NCBI GenBank assembly: GCA_002347475.1
Contig: DDXI01000093.1
Location: forward strand, 7,092-31,404
From: Peptococcaceae bacterium UBA2264
GTDB lineage: Bacteria > Bacillota > Desulfitobacteriia > Desulfitobacteriales > Desulfitobacteriaceae
DNA length: 24,313 nt
Reading direction: 5' to 3'
Shown: piece after piece, positions 1 to 6,584 of the stretch
How the letters are laid out: every line of letters starts with the position of its first letter
How positions within the stretch are numbered: the stretch's first letter is position 1
Translations under genes and position numbers: made by a program
Notes under the pieces: generated by a model
Databases searched by the model: none
What the model was told of the DNA's origin: nothing
What the model saw: the letters and a program-made list of their open reading frames with translations, nothing else

Positions 1-138
1 TGCGCTCCTGTCATTTTCGAAATTTCAGGCTGATAACCTTATTTCTGTAATTAATACGAAGCAGCAGCTGCTAAAGTTCCATATTTCCGGTAATTTAGCT
101 GGAAAACAGTCTTTTCCCGGCGACAGGAAATACGGCAA

Positions 139-163
139 AAGGAAGGGAGATATTCCCTTCCTT
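139..163 (-). terminator. Intrinsic terminator candidate after rpsI
   Basis: Read on the minus strand, AAGGAAGGGA and TCCCTTCCTT form a perfect 10-bp stem with a 5-nt loop, followed by only two further T residues before GCCG. The position, just downstream of the last gene of the rplM-rpsI unit, fits a transcript end. The short U-tract makes its strength uncertain. I see no gene or convincing site in the remaining bases 1-138. Confidence 0.6.
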
Positions 164-221
164 GATTGTTCGCAGAACAAAATCTTGTCCCGCCTGCTTC
201 CGTTCCCTGCAATTTGCTATT

Positions 222-617
222 TTAACGTTTGGAGAATTGGGAAGCTTTACGGGCTTTTTTCAAGCCATATTTACGACGCTCTTTCATACGGGGATCCCGA
301 ACCAGGAATCCTGCTCTTTTCAGAGCCGGTCTCAGGCTGATATCTGCCTTTAATAAAGCCCGGGCAATTCCTAATCTTAAGGCTCCGGCTTGTCCGGAAT
401 TACCTCCGCCATGAACTAAAGCTATGACATCATATTTACCGAGATTTTCGGTAATGTCCAGAGGCTGCTGAACAATCATCTCCAGGGTCTTTTTCCCGAA
501 GTATTCAGCTAAACCCCTCTTGTTTATGGAAAAATTACCTTGGCCGGCGAGAAGACGAACCCGGGCCACGGCATTTTTACGGCGACCGGTAGCGGCATAT
601 TGCAATTGTGCTGACAT
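222..617 (-). CDS. rpsI: 30S ribosomal protein S9
   Basis: Small-subunit protein of the 30S head. The 131 residues match the usual ~130. The N-terminal part reads YAATGRRKNAVARVRL, the typical S9 opening, and the protein ends in SKR; in this family the basic C-terminal tail reaches the P-site tRNA. The ATG start has a GGAGGAAG-like Shine-Dalgarno (SD) site at about 626-632. It follows rplM by 21 nt, the near-universal L13-S9 pair, and probably shares the rplM promoter and leader. A perfect 10-bp hairpin lies 58 nt past the stop and probably ends the transcript. Identification is secure. Confidence 0.98.
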   Translation of the reverse strand: MSAQLQYAATGRRKNAVARVRLLAGQGNFSINKRGLAEYFGKKTLEMIVQQPLDITENLGKYDVIALVHGGGNSGQAGALRLGIARALLKADISLRPALKRAGFLVRDPRMKERRKYGLKKARKASQFSKR

Positions 618-638
618 ATACTATCTTCCTCCTTCCTG

Positions 639-1073
639 TTAAGACTGGATGGTCCAGATTTCGGGTTTCTGGGCTTGATGCGGATGTGTCTCACCCTTGT
701 ATACTTTTAATTTTGTATACATTTGCGCGCCCAGTTTATTGTGAGGAAGCATTCCTTTAATTGCATGTTCCATAGCCCTCTCAGGCATATTTTGCATTAA
801 ATTTTTGTAGGAGACCTCTTTAAGACCACCGGGATAGCCTGAGTGATGACGGTATTTCTTGTTGGCGAGTTTGTTGCCTGTCAAAACGGTTTTGGCAGCA
901 TTGATAACAATAACATGATCTCCTGTATCTACATTGGTAGCAAATATAGGTTTATGTTTACCTCTGAGGAGACGTGCTGCTTCTGTGGCTACACGGCCCA
1001 AAGGAATTCCATCAGCGTCAATAACCATCCATTTACGTTCAATGTCTGTTGCTTTCGCAAAGAAAGTGGACAT
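639..1073 (-). CDS. rplM: 50S ribosomal protein L13
   Basis: Early-assembling large-subunit protein. The chosen ATG (1071-1073) gives 144 residues, the normal family length, and a GGAGG site at 1081-1085 with a 7-nt spacer. A longer frame to 1130 adds 19 residues unlike L13 and contains the SD site, so I reject it. Typical L13 segments are RKWMVIDADGIPLGRVA near the N terminus and the central GDHVIVINAAK. The C-terminal half carries RAMEHAIKGMLPHNKLG. The gene has its own near-consensus promoter and a structured 120-nt leader, so it is probably autoregulated separately from the genes upstream. Confidence 0.98.
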   Translation of the reverse strand: MSTFFAKATDIERKWMVIDADGIPLGRVATEAARLLRGKHKPIFATNVDTGDHVIVINAAKTVLTGNKLANKKYRHHSGYPGGLKEVSYKNLMQNMPERAMEHAIKGMLPHNKLGAQMYTKLKVYKGETHPHQAQKPEIWTIQS

Positions 1074-1113
1074 TTTATTACCTCCATAGTCTGTTTTCGG
1101 GTCTTTTCCGGGT

Positions 1114-1170
1114 ATGTGGGGCTCAGGCACACTTGCGGCAAATGTTCAGGTCTGTGGGGCTCAAGCACAG
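1114..1170 (-). ncRNA. rplM leader with two copies of one hairpin (candidate L13 leader)
   Basis: The transcript upstream of rplM contains two 19-nt hairpins. The first, at 1152-1170, has stem CUGUG/CACAG and loop CUUGAGCCC. The second, at 1114-1132, has stem GUGUG/CACAU and loop CCUGAGCCC. The stems differ at their outer pair (C-G against G-U) while both still pair, and the loops differ at one base, so structure seems preserved after duplication. A cis-acting L13 leader RNA is known upstream of rplM-rpsI in Bacillota. Whether these hairpins belong to that family I cannot test here. Confidence 0.5.
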
Positions 1171-1199
1171 GACAAGACATAAAGACTCATAATACTGTT

Positions 1200-1228
1200 A
1201 TTTTATCTGAGTCGGCGGGTGCTGTCAA
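1200..1228 (-). promoter_or_regulatory. Sigma-A promoter for rplM-rpsI
   Basis: The -35 box is a perfect TTGACA (1223-1228), the spacer is 17 nt and the -10 box is TAAAAT (1200-1205), five of six consensus bases. The truA stop codon TAA (1203-1205) is the first half of the -10 box, so the promoter lies in the end of the upstream gene. Transcription would begin near 1193 and leave a leader of about 120 nt before the rplM start. Confidence 0.85.
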
Positions 1229-2051
1229 CCTTCAATTGCCCGGAATTACTCCAGACAGCAGCACAGCTTAAACCGGGATAGACTTGCCAGGGACTTTGTT
1301 CCCCATAATGAACATGCTGGAGAGTTAAACCATGAGCAGGAGCAACATAAGAGGAATATTTGTGTTCCTGAACAGGCTTCACCGTGAGGAGCTGCGCTAT
1401 CTCGGCAACAGCCAGTTTGCCTTTGCCTGCCTGCAGCAAGGTACCGGCAATAATCCGCACCATCTTGTAGAGAAAACCATCCCCGATACAGATTAATCGC
1501 AACAAATCTTCTTCTTCCTGCACCTGACAGCAGTAGAGGCTGCGTTCAAAGGTCTTGCTGGCCCCGCCTACGGCTGCAAAAGACTTGAAGTTATGCCTGC
1601 CCTCCAAACAGAGAGCGGCCGCCTGCATCCTGCCCACATTCAGCCTGAGAGGTTCGTGCAGGGAATAGAGCCGTTTAAAAACATCCGGAATACGTCTGTG
1701 AGAAATCTGATAATCATAGCGCTTCCAGCGGGCTGAGCGCCTGGCGTGGAAATTCTCAGTTTCGGTGCCAGCTTTCAGAATCCTGATTTCCCCTGGCAGC
1801 AAGCTGTTGAAAGCCTTGGGAATATTCTCTGTCGGAATTCTGATTTCGGTTCTGAAATTAACCACTTGCCCGGCCGCATGAACCCCGGCATCCGTCCGGC
1901 CTGCTGTGGTTATAGTTATCTCCTCTGTAGTCAGAAACTGCCAGACCTTTTCCAAGGTTCCCTGAATAGTCGGCCCATGAGATTCATGCTGCCGCTGAAA
2001 ACCATGATAACCTGTGCCATCATAAGCTACAGTTAGGCGAATATTACGCAT
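1203..2051 (-). CDS. truA: tRNA pseudouridine(38-40) synthase TruA
   Basis: Isomerises uridines 38, 39 and 40 in the tRNA anticodon arm to pseudouridine. The motif GRTDAGVHA (residues 51-59) contains the catalytic aspartate, D54. The opening RNIRLTVAYDGTGYHGFQRQ is typical of TruA. At 282 residues it is slightly longer than the ~245-270 usual for the family, through its C-terminal tail. I chose the ATG at 2049-2051 because an AGGAG site (2058-2062) is 6 nt away; a GTG one codon upstream would be only 3 nt from it. It follows ecfT by 72 nt and has a candidate promoter in that gap. The ecf-truA-rplM-rpsI order is standard in Bacillota. Confidence 0.97.
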   Translation of the reverse strand: MRNIRLTVAYDGTGYHGFQRQHESHGPTIQGTLEKVWQFLTTEEITITTAGRTDAGVHAAGQVVNFRTEIRIPTENIPKAFNSLLPGEIRILKAGTETENFHARRSARWKRYDYQISHRRIPDVFKRLYSLHEPLRLNVGRMQAAALCLEGRHNFKSFAAVGGASKTFERSLYCCQVQEEEDLLRLICIGDGFLYKMVRIIAGTLLQAGKGKLAVAEIAQLLTVKPVQEHKYSSYVAPAHGLTLQHVHYGEQSPWQVYPGLSCAAVWSNSGQLKVDSTRRLR

Positions 2052-2103
2052 CACTTTCTCCTGTTCAGATGTCCCAAAAGGACAGTGTCACTTCTTTCCC
2101 CTG

Positions 2104-2112
2104 ATTATAGCA
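2104..2112 (-). promoter_or_regulatory. Extended -10 promoter candidate for truA
   Basis: The minus strand reads TGCTATAAT: a consensus TATAAT (2104-2109) preceded by the TGn extension (2110-2112). No good -35 hexamer lies 16-18 nt upstream, which extended -10 promoters tolerate. It begins 12 nt above the ecfT stop and would give truA expression independent of the biotin-controlled upstream unit. A small hairpin (TGTCC/GGACA) lies between it and the truA SD site. Confidence 0.5.
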
Positions 2113-2123
2113 GAATTAATATC

Positions 2124-2888
2124 TTATCTGGAAAGGAATATCAGGCCGGCCCCGGCCACAAGCATAATTACTGCCGCCCAGTTATCCCTGGAGGCCCATT
2201 CCTGGGTGCTGAGAGTCCGGTAGCGGCCACTGACATAACCCCGGGCCAGGAGATTGTCGGCAAGTTCTTCAGCCCTGCGCAAACTCAAAAGGAGCAGGGG
2301 GGTCAATAAATTAACCATTTCCCGGCTTCGTCCCAGCCAGGAAGACGGCAGTACTCCTTTGGCAGCTCTGGCCTTGGCAATCATGGTCACCTCTTCCAGC
2401 AGAAGAGGTATAAATCTCAAGGTAAGTGTGAGTAAAAGGGCAAAATCCGCTGCTTTGGCGGTTATCCGGGTAAAAGGGGTAACGAGGCAGGCAATCCCCA
2501 GACCCTGTTCCAACGGCGGGGTCACAGCCGCAAACAAACGAGTCAGACCGAACAAAACCGCAATCCGCCAGAGCAGCAGGCCGGCCTCTGTCAGTCCAGC
2601 CGGGGACCAATGTCCTTCCCAGAAACGCCAGGTTGGCGGCCATACCCAGACGCTGGCCATAATATAGAAGACGGCAAGCCAAAGCAGCATGATTGCTGCC
2701 GAACGGTAAAGCCGCAGCGGGACCCTGCTCAGCCAGGTAAGGAGGCCCAAACCTAAAGTAGCCGCCAATAGACCCGGCCATCCTGTTATTGTAAGCAGAA
2801 AAGACAGCCAAACCATCCCTCCCACTTTCAAGCGGGAATCAAGAATATGCAATAAACTCGTACCCGGCCAGTAGAGAGAATTCTCCAT
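2124..2888 (-). CDS. ecfT: ECF transporter transmembrane component EcfT
   Basis: Integral membrane coupling subunit of an energy-coupling factor (ECF) vitamin importer; it joins the ATPases to the substrate-binding S component. The 254 residues contain about five hydrophobic segments. The two cytoplasmic coupling motifs of the family, normally built around Ala-Arg-Gly, are seen as ARAAKG (173-178, a variant) and LLARGY (213-218, canonical). The ATG start has an AGGAAAG-like SD site about 6 nt upstream. It follows the fused ecfA by 30 nt in the same probable transcript. The family call is secure; the substrate range cannot be read from this protein. Confidence 0.94.
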   Translation of the reverse strand: MENSLYWPGTSLLHILDSRLKVGGMVWLSFLLTITGWPGLLAATLGLGLLTWLSRVPLRLYRSAAIMLLWLAVFYIMASVWVWPPTWRFWEGHWSPAGLTEAGLLLWRIAVLFGLTRLFAAVTPPLEQGLGIACLVTPFTRITAKAADFALLLTLTLRFIPLLLEEVTMIAKARAAKGVLPSSWLGRSREMVNLLTPLLLLSLRRAEELADNLLARGYVSGRYRTLSTQEWASRDNWAAVIMLVAGAGLIFLSR

Positions 2889-2918
2889 CTGTTCTTTCCT
2901 ATTCCCCTTCCTTTTTGC

Positions 2919-4394
2919 TCAGCTGTCCTGCGCAACCTCTGCTGCCACCCTCACGCCGGCTTTCTGCCAGTGCTGCCAATGCTCTCTCCAGGAGCTGGCC
3001 GGAATATCCAAAGTCACCTGGCCGTTTTCAACCAGCCAGAGACGACTGGCATGTTCCAGAACCTCCTCCAGATCATGGCTGACATAAAGAACTGTCAGTC
3101 TGTCCCGCAGCTCACTCAGGCTCTTGTTGATAAGCTCTCGTCCTGGACCGTCCAGTCCCAGCAGGGGTTCATCCAGTAAGAGAATTTCCGGTCCGGTCTG
3201 CAGAGCAGCAGCCAAAGCAACCCTTTGCCTTTCCCCACCGCTCAGGTGTTCCGGAACCCTGTAAAAAAGCTCAGACGAAATGCCGTGCGCCAGTAAATAA
3301 TCAAGATTTGCTGTCTTTTCCCTCTCAGTCCGCGGTTTTTTTTGGCCGTAAAATACCTCATCATAAACAGTGTGACCAATAAAGTATTCCCCCGGTTCCT
3401 GCAGAACCAGACGGTTGCGGCGACGCAGGGCAGACAGATTGGCCTTAGTCAGGATTTGACCGCAAGAACTGAAAATTCCGGAACTGGGACGGTTCAAGCC
3501 AATTACACTTTCCAGAAGAGTTGTTTTCCCCGCTCCCGAGGGACCCATGATGCCGATAAATTCTCCCGCTCTTACAACCTTGTCCAGGCTTAAGCGTGTG
3601 CCGTATACTGCTTCCTGCCACTCGAGAACAAGAGGCTGCTCCTCCTGCCCCAAGAGCTGGTTTGAGATTTTAGCCCTGTTTCTGCTCCTGCGAGGCAAGC
3701 GTATGCCGTAGCTGCGTCGCAGTTCCATATTTGCCAAAACCTCTGGCTCTCCGCCCTCCAGTAAAATTCCGTCTTTAAGCAGCAGCAAGCGGTCTGCCAG
3801 GCTGGCAACCTCCGGATCATGAGTAATCCAGAGCTGGCCGGTATTTTCTTTGGCCTGCAGCAAAAGGCTCAGAATTCGTTCCTGAGCTCTCAGGTCCAGC
3901 ATTGTCAGGGCTTCGTCCAGAATCAGGAAAGCCGGCTTCATAGCTAAAATAGCGGCTGTTACCAGACGCTGCCTCTCCCCGCCGGATAAGGTAGTGGGAG
4001 ATTGATTTTCTTTTCCGGCCAGACCAATTTCCTGCACCAGATCCTGAACTTTTGTTTTTGCTGCCTGTCTGCTTAAACCCAGATTCAGCAGACCAAAACC
4101 CAGTTCCTCAGCTACGCTGGCCCCGATTGTCTGGCGGCGCGGATGTTGGCCCACAAAAGCAATTTCCCGCCAGCGCGGAAATTTATCCCAGGGACACAGG
4201 TTTTCGCCCTGAAAAAGCTGTATCTGCCCGGAAGCAGGCGGCAGCAGACCTGTCAGCAGTTTGGCTAAAGTCGATTTTCCTGAGCCGTTTTCACCCATCA
4301 GGGCCACGATCTCCCCCTGATGCAAGTCAAAAGTCAGATCTTTAATTATTTGTCTGAAATTCAGCTTCTGCACCTGCAATACTTTTGACCGCAT
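2919..4394 (-). CDS. ecfA: ECF transporter ATPase, two ABC domains fused (EcfA-EcfA')
   Basis: Cytoplasmic ATPase that powers the ECF vitamin importer. One 491-residue chain holds two complete nucleotide-binding domains. Domain 1 has Walker A GENGSGKST (34-42), signature LSGGERQR (136-143), Walker B LILDE (157-161) and H-loop His192. Domain 2 has GPSGAGKTT (284-292), LSGGERQR (384-391), LLLDE (405-409) and His440. A basic linker lies near 230-255. Both sites keep catalytic residues. In most Bacillota the two ATPases beside truA are separate ecfA1 and ecfA2 genes, so the fusion is notable. I chose the ATG at 4392-4394, with GGAGG 6 nt away (4401-4405). The longer TTG start at 4427 has no SD site. 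Confidence 0.93.
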   Translation of the reverse strand: MRSKVLQVQKLNFRQIIKDLTFDLHQGEIVALMGENGSGKSTLAKLLTGLLPPASGQIQLFQGENLCPWDKFPRWREIAFVGQHPRRQTIGASVAEELGFGLLNLGLSRQAAKTKVQDLVQEIGLAGKENQSPTTLSGGERQRLVTAAILAMKPAFLILDEALTMLDLRAQERILSLLLQAKENTGQLWITHDPEVASLADRLLLLKDGILLEGGEPEVLANMELRRSYGIRLPRRSRNRAKISNQLLGQEEQPLVLEWQEAVYGTRLSLDKVVRAGEFIGIMGPSGAGKTTLLESVIGLNRPSSGIFSSCGQILTKANLSALRRRNRLVLQEPGEYFIGHTVYDEVFYGQKKPRTEREKTANLDYLLAHGISSELFYRVPEHLSGGERQRVALAAALQTGPEILLLDEPLLGLDGPGRELINKSLSELRDRLTVLYVSHDLEEVLEHASRLWLVENGQVTLDIPASSWREHWQHWQKAGVRVAAEVAQDS

Positions 4395-4439
4395 CCTGTT
4401 CCTCCATATCCTGCTCACCTTAGCCAATGGAGTGTTACT

Positions 4440-4982
4440 CTAATAACTCTGGCGCCGGCGGACTACCTCATTACCGATGACAATTGCTATGGCCGCTTTG
4501 ATCAGATCCAAAGTGATATAAGGAAAAAATCCGATAGCCAGCACAGCGGCAAAACTGCTGGGCTTATGCAGGTACCAATTGAGAATACCGTACAAATAAG
4601 ACAAGCCAAATAAATATAAGACCGCAACTCCTGCTAAAACAGCCAAAACTGCCCGCCAGAGGCTGCCCTGTTTATAGATGAGGCCTATTACATAAGCAGC
4701 ACCGATATAACCGAGCAAAAAGCCAAAGGTCGGTTTGAGAACATAGCCCAACCCCCCAAAGGGTGCTGAAGCCAGGACCGGCAGACCCAGTAAACCTAAA
4801 ATTATGTAGACCAGCATAGCCAGTGCTCCGTAGCGCGCCCCCAGAATGATCCCGGCCAGATAGACAATTAAAGGTAAAATACTAAAGGGAACCAGAGCCG
4901 GCGCCACCCAGCGCAAGGCCATCCCCGCCAGACACATCAAAGCCGCAAAAACTGCGGTCATTGCCAAATTTTTTGTATTCAT
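4440..4982 (-). CDS. bioY: Biotin transporter S component BioY
   Basis: Membrane substrate-binding subunit for biotin uptake, working with EcfA and EcfT. The 180 residues are the usual BioY length with about six hydrophobic segments. Recognisable family stretches are GARYGALAMLVYIILGLLGLPV, then FGGLGYVLKPTFGFLLGY, and near the end PYITLDLIKAAIA. The ATG has a strong GGAGGG site (4988-4993). The biotin assignment is supported independently by a BirA-type operator immediately upstream. It is followed after 45 nt by the fused ecfA and then ecfT, so S component, ATPases and T component are co-encoded. Confidence 0.92.
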   Translation of the reverse strand: MNTKNLAMTAVFAALMCLAGMALRWVAPALVPFSILPLIVYLAGIILGARYGALAMLVYIILGLLGLPVLASAPFGGLGYVLKPTFGFLLGYIGAAYVIGLIYKQGSLWRAVLAVLAGVAVLYLFGLSYLYGILNWYLHKPSSFAAVLAIGFFPYITLDLIKAAIAIVIGNEVVRRRQSY

Positions 4983-4997
4983 TTTTACCCTCCTTAA

Positions 4998-5030
4998 TTG
5001 TAAACTGTTATTTTCATTTAAAGTTTACAA
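4998..5030 (-). promoter_or_regulatory. BirA (biotin repressor) operator
   Basis: A perfect inverted repeat, TTGTAAACT (4998-5006) and AGTTTACAA (5022-5030), is separated by 15 nt. This matches the known bacterial BirA signal, TTGTAAAC and GTTTACAA half-sites with a 14-16-nt gap. It lies 15 nt above the bioY start codon and covers the -10 box of the candidate promoter, the expected geometry for repression by biotinyl-AMP-loaded BirA. The birA gene is not in this window. Confidence 0.88.
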
Positions 5031-5050
5031 CGGGCCGCTTCCAGAATCAA
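5022..5050 (-). promoter_or_regulatory. Promoter candidate for bioY-ecfA-ecfT
   Basis: The -35 box TTGATT (5045-5050) and -10 box TAAACT (5022-5027) are separated by 17 nt; each matches four of six consensus bases. The -10 box is inside one half-site of the BirA operator, so bound repressor would block polymerase. The predicted start near 5015 gives a short leader of about 33 nt. Confidence 0.65.
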
Positions 5051-5080
5051 GTCTCCCTCTGTTCCGCCTCCTGCTGCAGG

Positions 5081-5120
5081 AAAGCAGAGAAAGAGTCCGG
5101 CACCTTACAGCACCAGACTC
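5081..5120 (-). terminator. Terminator candidate after rplQ
   Basis: The transcript forms an 11-bp stem, GAGUCUGGUGC with GUGCCGGACUC including three G-U pairs, around a 6-nt loop (5093-5120). A T-rich but interrupted tail, TTTCTCTGCTTT, follows. It sits 51 nt past the rplQ stop and ahead of the bioY promoter, so it probably ends or reduces transcription of the alpha operon. The broken U-tract suggests leaky termination. Confidence 0.5.
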
Positions 5121-5171
5121 TCAGCTTTCGCTTTTTGCCAATAAAAGCACATCACTGTTACCTTTACTCTG

Positions 5172-5510
5172 CTAAACAAGCTCAATAAGCACCATTTCCG
5201 CAGCATCGCCCCGCCGAAAACCCTTTTTAAGGATCCGGGTATAGCCGCCCTGTCGGTCAGCATATTTAGGTGCGATGGTTTCGAATAATTTCTTTACTAC
5301 ATCTTCTTCCATCAAATAAGACATTGCCTGACGCCTTGCCGCCAGATCTCCTTGTTTGCCAAGGGTGATCATTTTCTCGGCAATGGCATTCAACTCCTTG
5401 GCTCGCGCTTCTGTTGTTTCGATACGTTCAAATTTTAGTAGGGAAGTAACTATATTACGCAGCATCGCCCCGCGATGACCTGAATTTAATCCCAACTTGC
5501 GGTAAGCCAA
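5172..5510 (-). CDS. rplQ: 50S ribosomal protein L17
   Basis: Large-subunit protein near the peptide exit region. The 112 residues are the short bacterial form. The N terminus AYRKLGLNSGHRGAMLRN is the highly conserved L17 opening. Translation starts at TTG (5508-5510), with GGAGGGG about 8 nt upstream; no ATG gives the conserved N terminus. It follows rpoA by 41 nt and is the last gene of the alpha operon. A terminator-like hairpin and a BirA-controlled promoter follow, which marks the boundary with the transporter genes. Confidence 0.98.
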   Translation of the reverse strand: MAYRKLGLNSGHRGAMLRNIVTSLLKFERIETTEARAKELNAIAEKMITLGKQGDLAARRQAMSYLMEEDVVKKLFETIAPKYADRQGGYTRILKKGFRRGDAAEMVLIELV

Positions 5511-5551
5511 CGATATCCCCTCCTTGCCCAGGATTTGTCATCTGTTTGCCC

Positions 5552-6499
5552 TTAGTCCTCGGTTTTACGGAAACCCAGGTTTAATTCACTGAGTTTCTGT
5601 TCCACTTCTTCCAAAGACTTACGGCCCAGATTACGTACTTTTATCATATCTTCTTCTGTTTTCTGAGTCAGTTCTTCAACTGAATTAATTCCGGCCCGTT
5701 TCAGACAATTATAGGAGCGTACAGATAAATCCAACTCCTCAATTGTCATATATAAGACCTTGTCTTTTGCCTCTTCTTCCTTTTCCACCATGATTTCCAC
5801 ATTGTTGAGCTTATCTGTCAGACCCATGAAAAGCCGCAGGTGCTCGCTCAGTATTTTGGCAGCCAGACTGGTAGCCTCTTCCGGAGAAATGCTGCCATTA
5901 GACCAAACTTCCATAGTCAGCTTGTCATAATCTGTGATTTGACCGACACGGGTGTCTTCCACGCTGTAATTCACTTTATAAACAGGAGCAAAAATTGAGT
6001 CGATCGGGATCACGCCGATAATATGCTCGGGTTTTTTGTTTTTATCAGCAGGAACATAACCACGGCCTTTTTCCACAGTCATCTCCATGAAAAGACGGCC
6101 GTCCTTGTCCAGAGTGGCAATTTCCAGCTCCGTATTGAGAATTTCAATATCCGGGTCAGTTATTATATCTCCGGCTCGGACTATTCCTTCGCCTTCCTTT
6201 TCCAGACGCAGCATACGTGGTTCATCGGTATAACTTTTTAAGGCCAATGACTTTATATTTAGAATAATATCAGTTACATCTTGCAAAACACCAGGAATGG
6301 TAGAAAATTCGTGTAAAACACCTTCGATTTTGACAGAAGTAACTGCTGAACCCGGCAGCGAGGACAAAAGAATACGACGCAGCGAGTTGCCCAAAGTAAT
6401 CCCATAACCCCGCTCCAGCGGCTCAACAATAAATTTGGCATAGGTATTATCTTCCAAACGGTCTACGCATTCGATTCTGGGCTTCTCGATTTCTAACAT
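5552..6499 (-). CDS. rpoA: DNA-directed RNA polymerase alpha subunit
   Basis: Assembles RNA polymerase and contacts UP elements and activators. The chosen ATG (6497-6499) gives 315 residues, the standard length, and has an AAGGTG site at 6506-6511. A longer frame to 6532 has no SD site and no conserved residues. The N-terminal domain (about 1-230) includes ERGYGITLGNSLRRILLSS, the dimerisation and beta-contact region. The C-terminal domain contains LDLSVRSYNCLKRAGI and RNLGRKSLEEVEQKL, with R261 in the place of the DNA-binding Arg265 of E. coli. It lies 85 nt after rpsD and 41 nt before rplQ. Confidence 0.98.
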   Translation of the reverse strand: MLEIEKPRIECVDRLEDNTYAKFIVEPLERGYGITLGNSLRRILLSSLPGSAVTSVKIEGVLHEFSTIPGVLQDVTDIILNIKSLALKSYTDEPRMLRLEKEGEGIVRAGDIITDPDIEILNTELEIATLDKDGRLFMEMTVEKGRGYVPADKNKKPEHIIGVIPIDSIFAPVYKVNYSVEDTRVGQITDYDKLTMEVWSNGSISPEEATSLAAKILSEHLRLFMGLTDKLNNVEIMVEKEEEAKDKVLYMTIEELDLSVRSYNCLKRAGINSVEELTQKTEEDMIKVRNLGRKSLEEVEQKLSELNLGFRKTED

Positions 6500-6584
6500 C
6501 GGATGCACCTTCTTTCTCTGGGAACTTGACATACCAAACCATATCCATAAAGCAGAACCTCAACCGGCCAAAGCCGGGTTATCT

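Noticed and set aside
989..1180. A 63-codon frame in the truA-rplM spacer that covers the duplicated hairpins, and could suggest a leader peptide.
   Set aside because: No good SD site, it overlaps the rplM start out of frame, and the repeated segments are read in different frames; RNA structure explains the repeats better.
843..1271. A 142-codon plus-strand frame across rplM and its leader.
   Set aside because: Antisense shadow crossing a promoter and a leader; no supporting features.
2311..2811. A 166-codon minus-strand frame overlapping ecfT.
   Set aside because: Out-of-frame shadow inside ecfT; the ecfT frame carries the family motifs.
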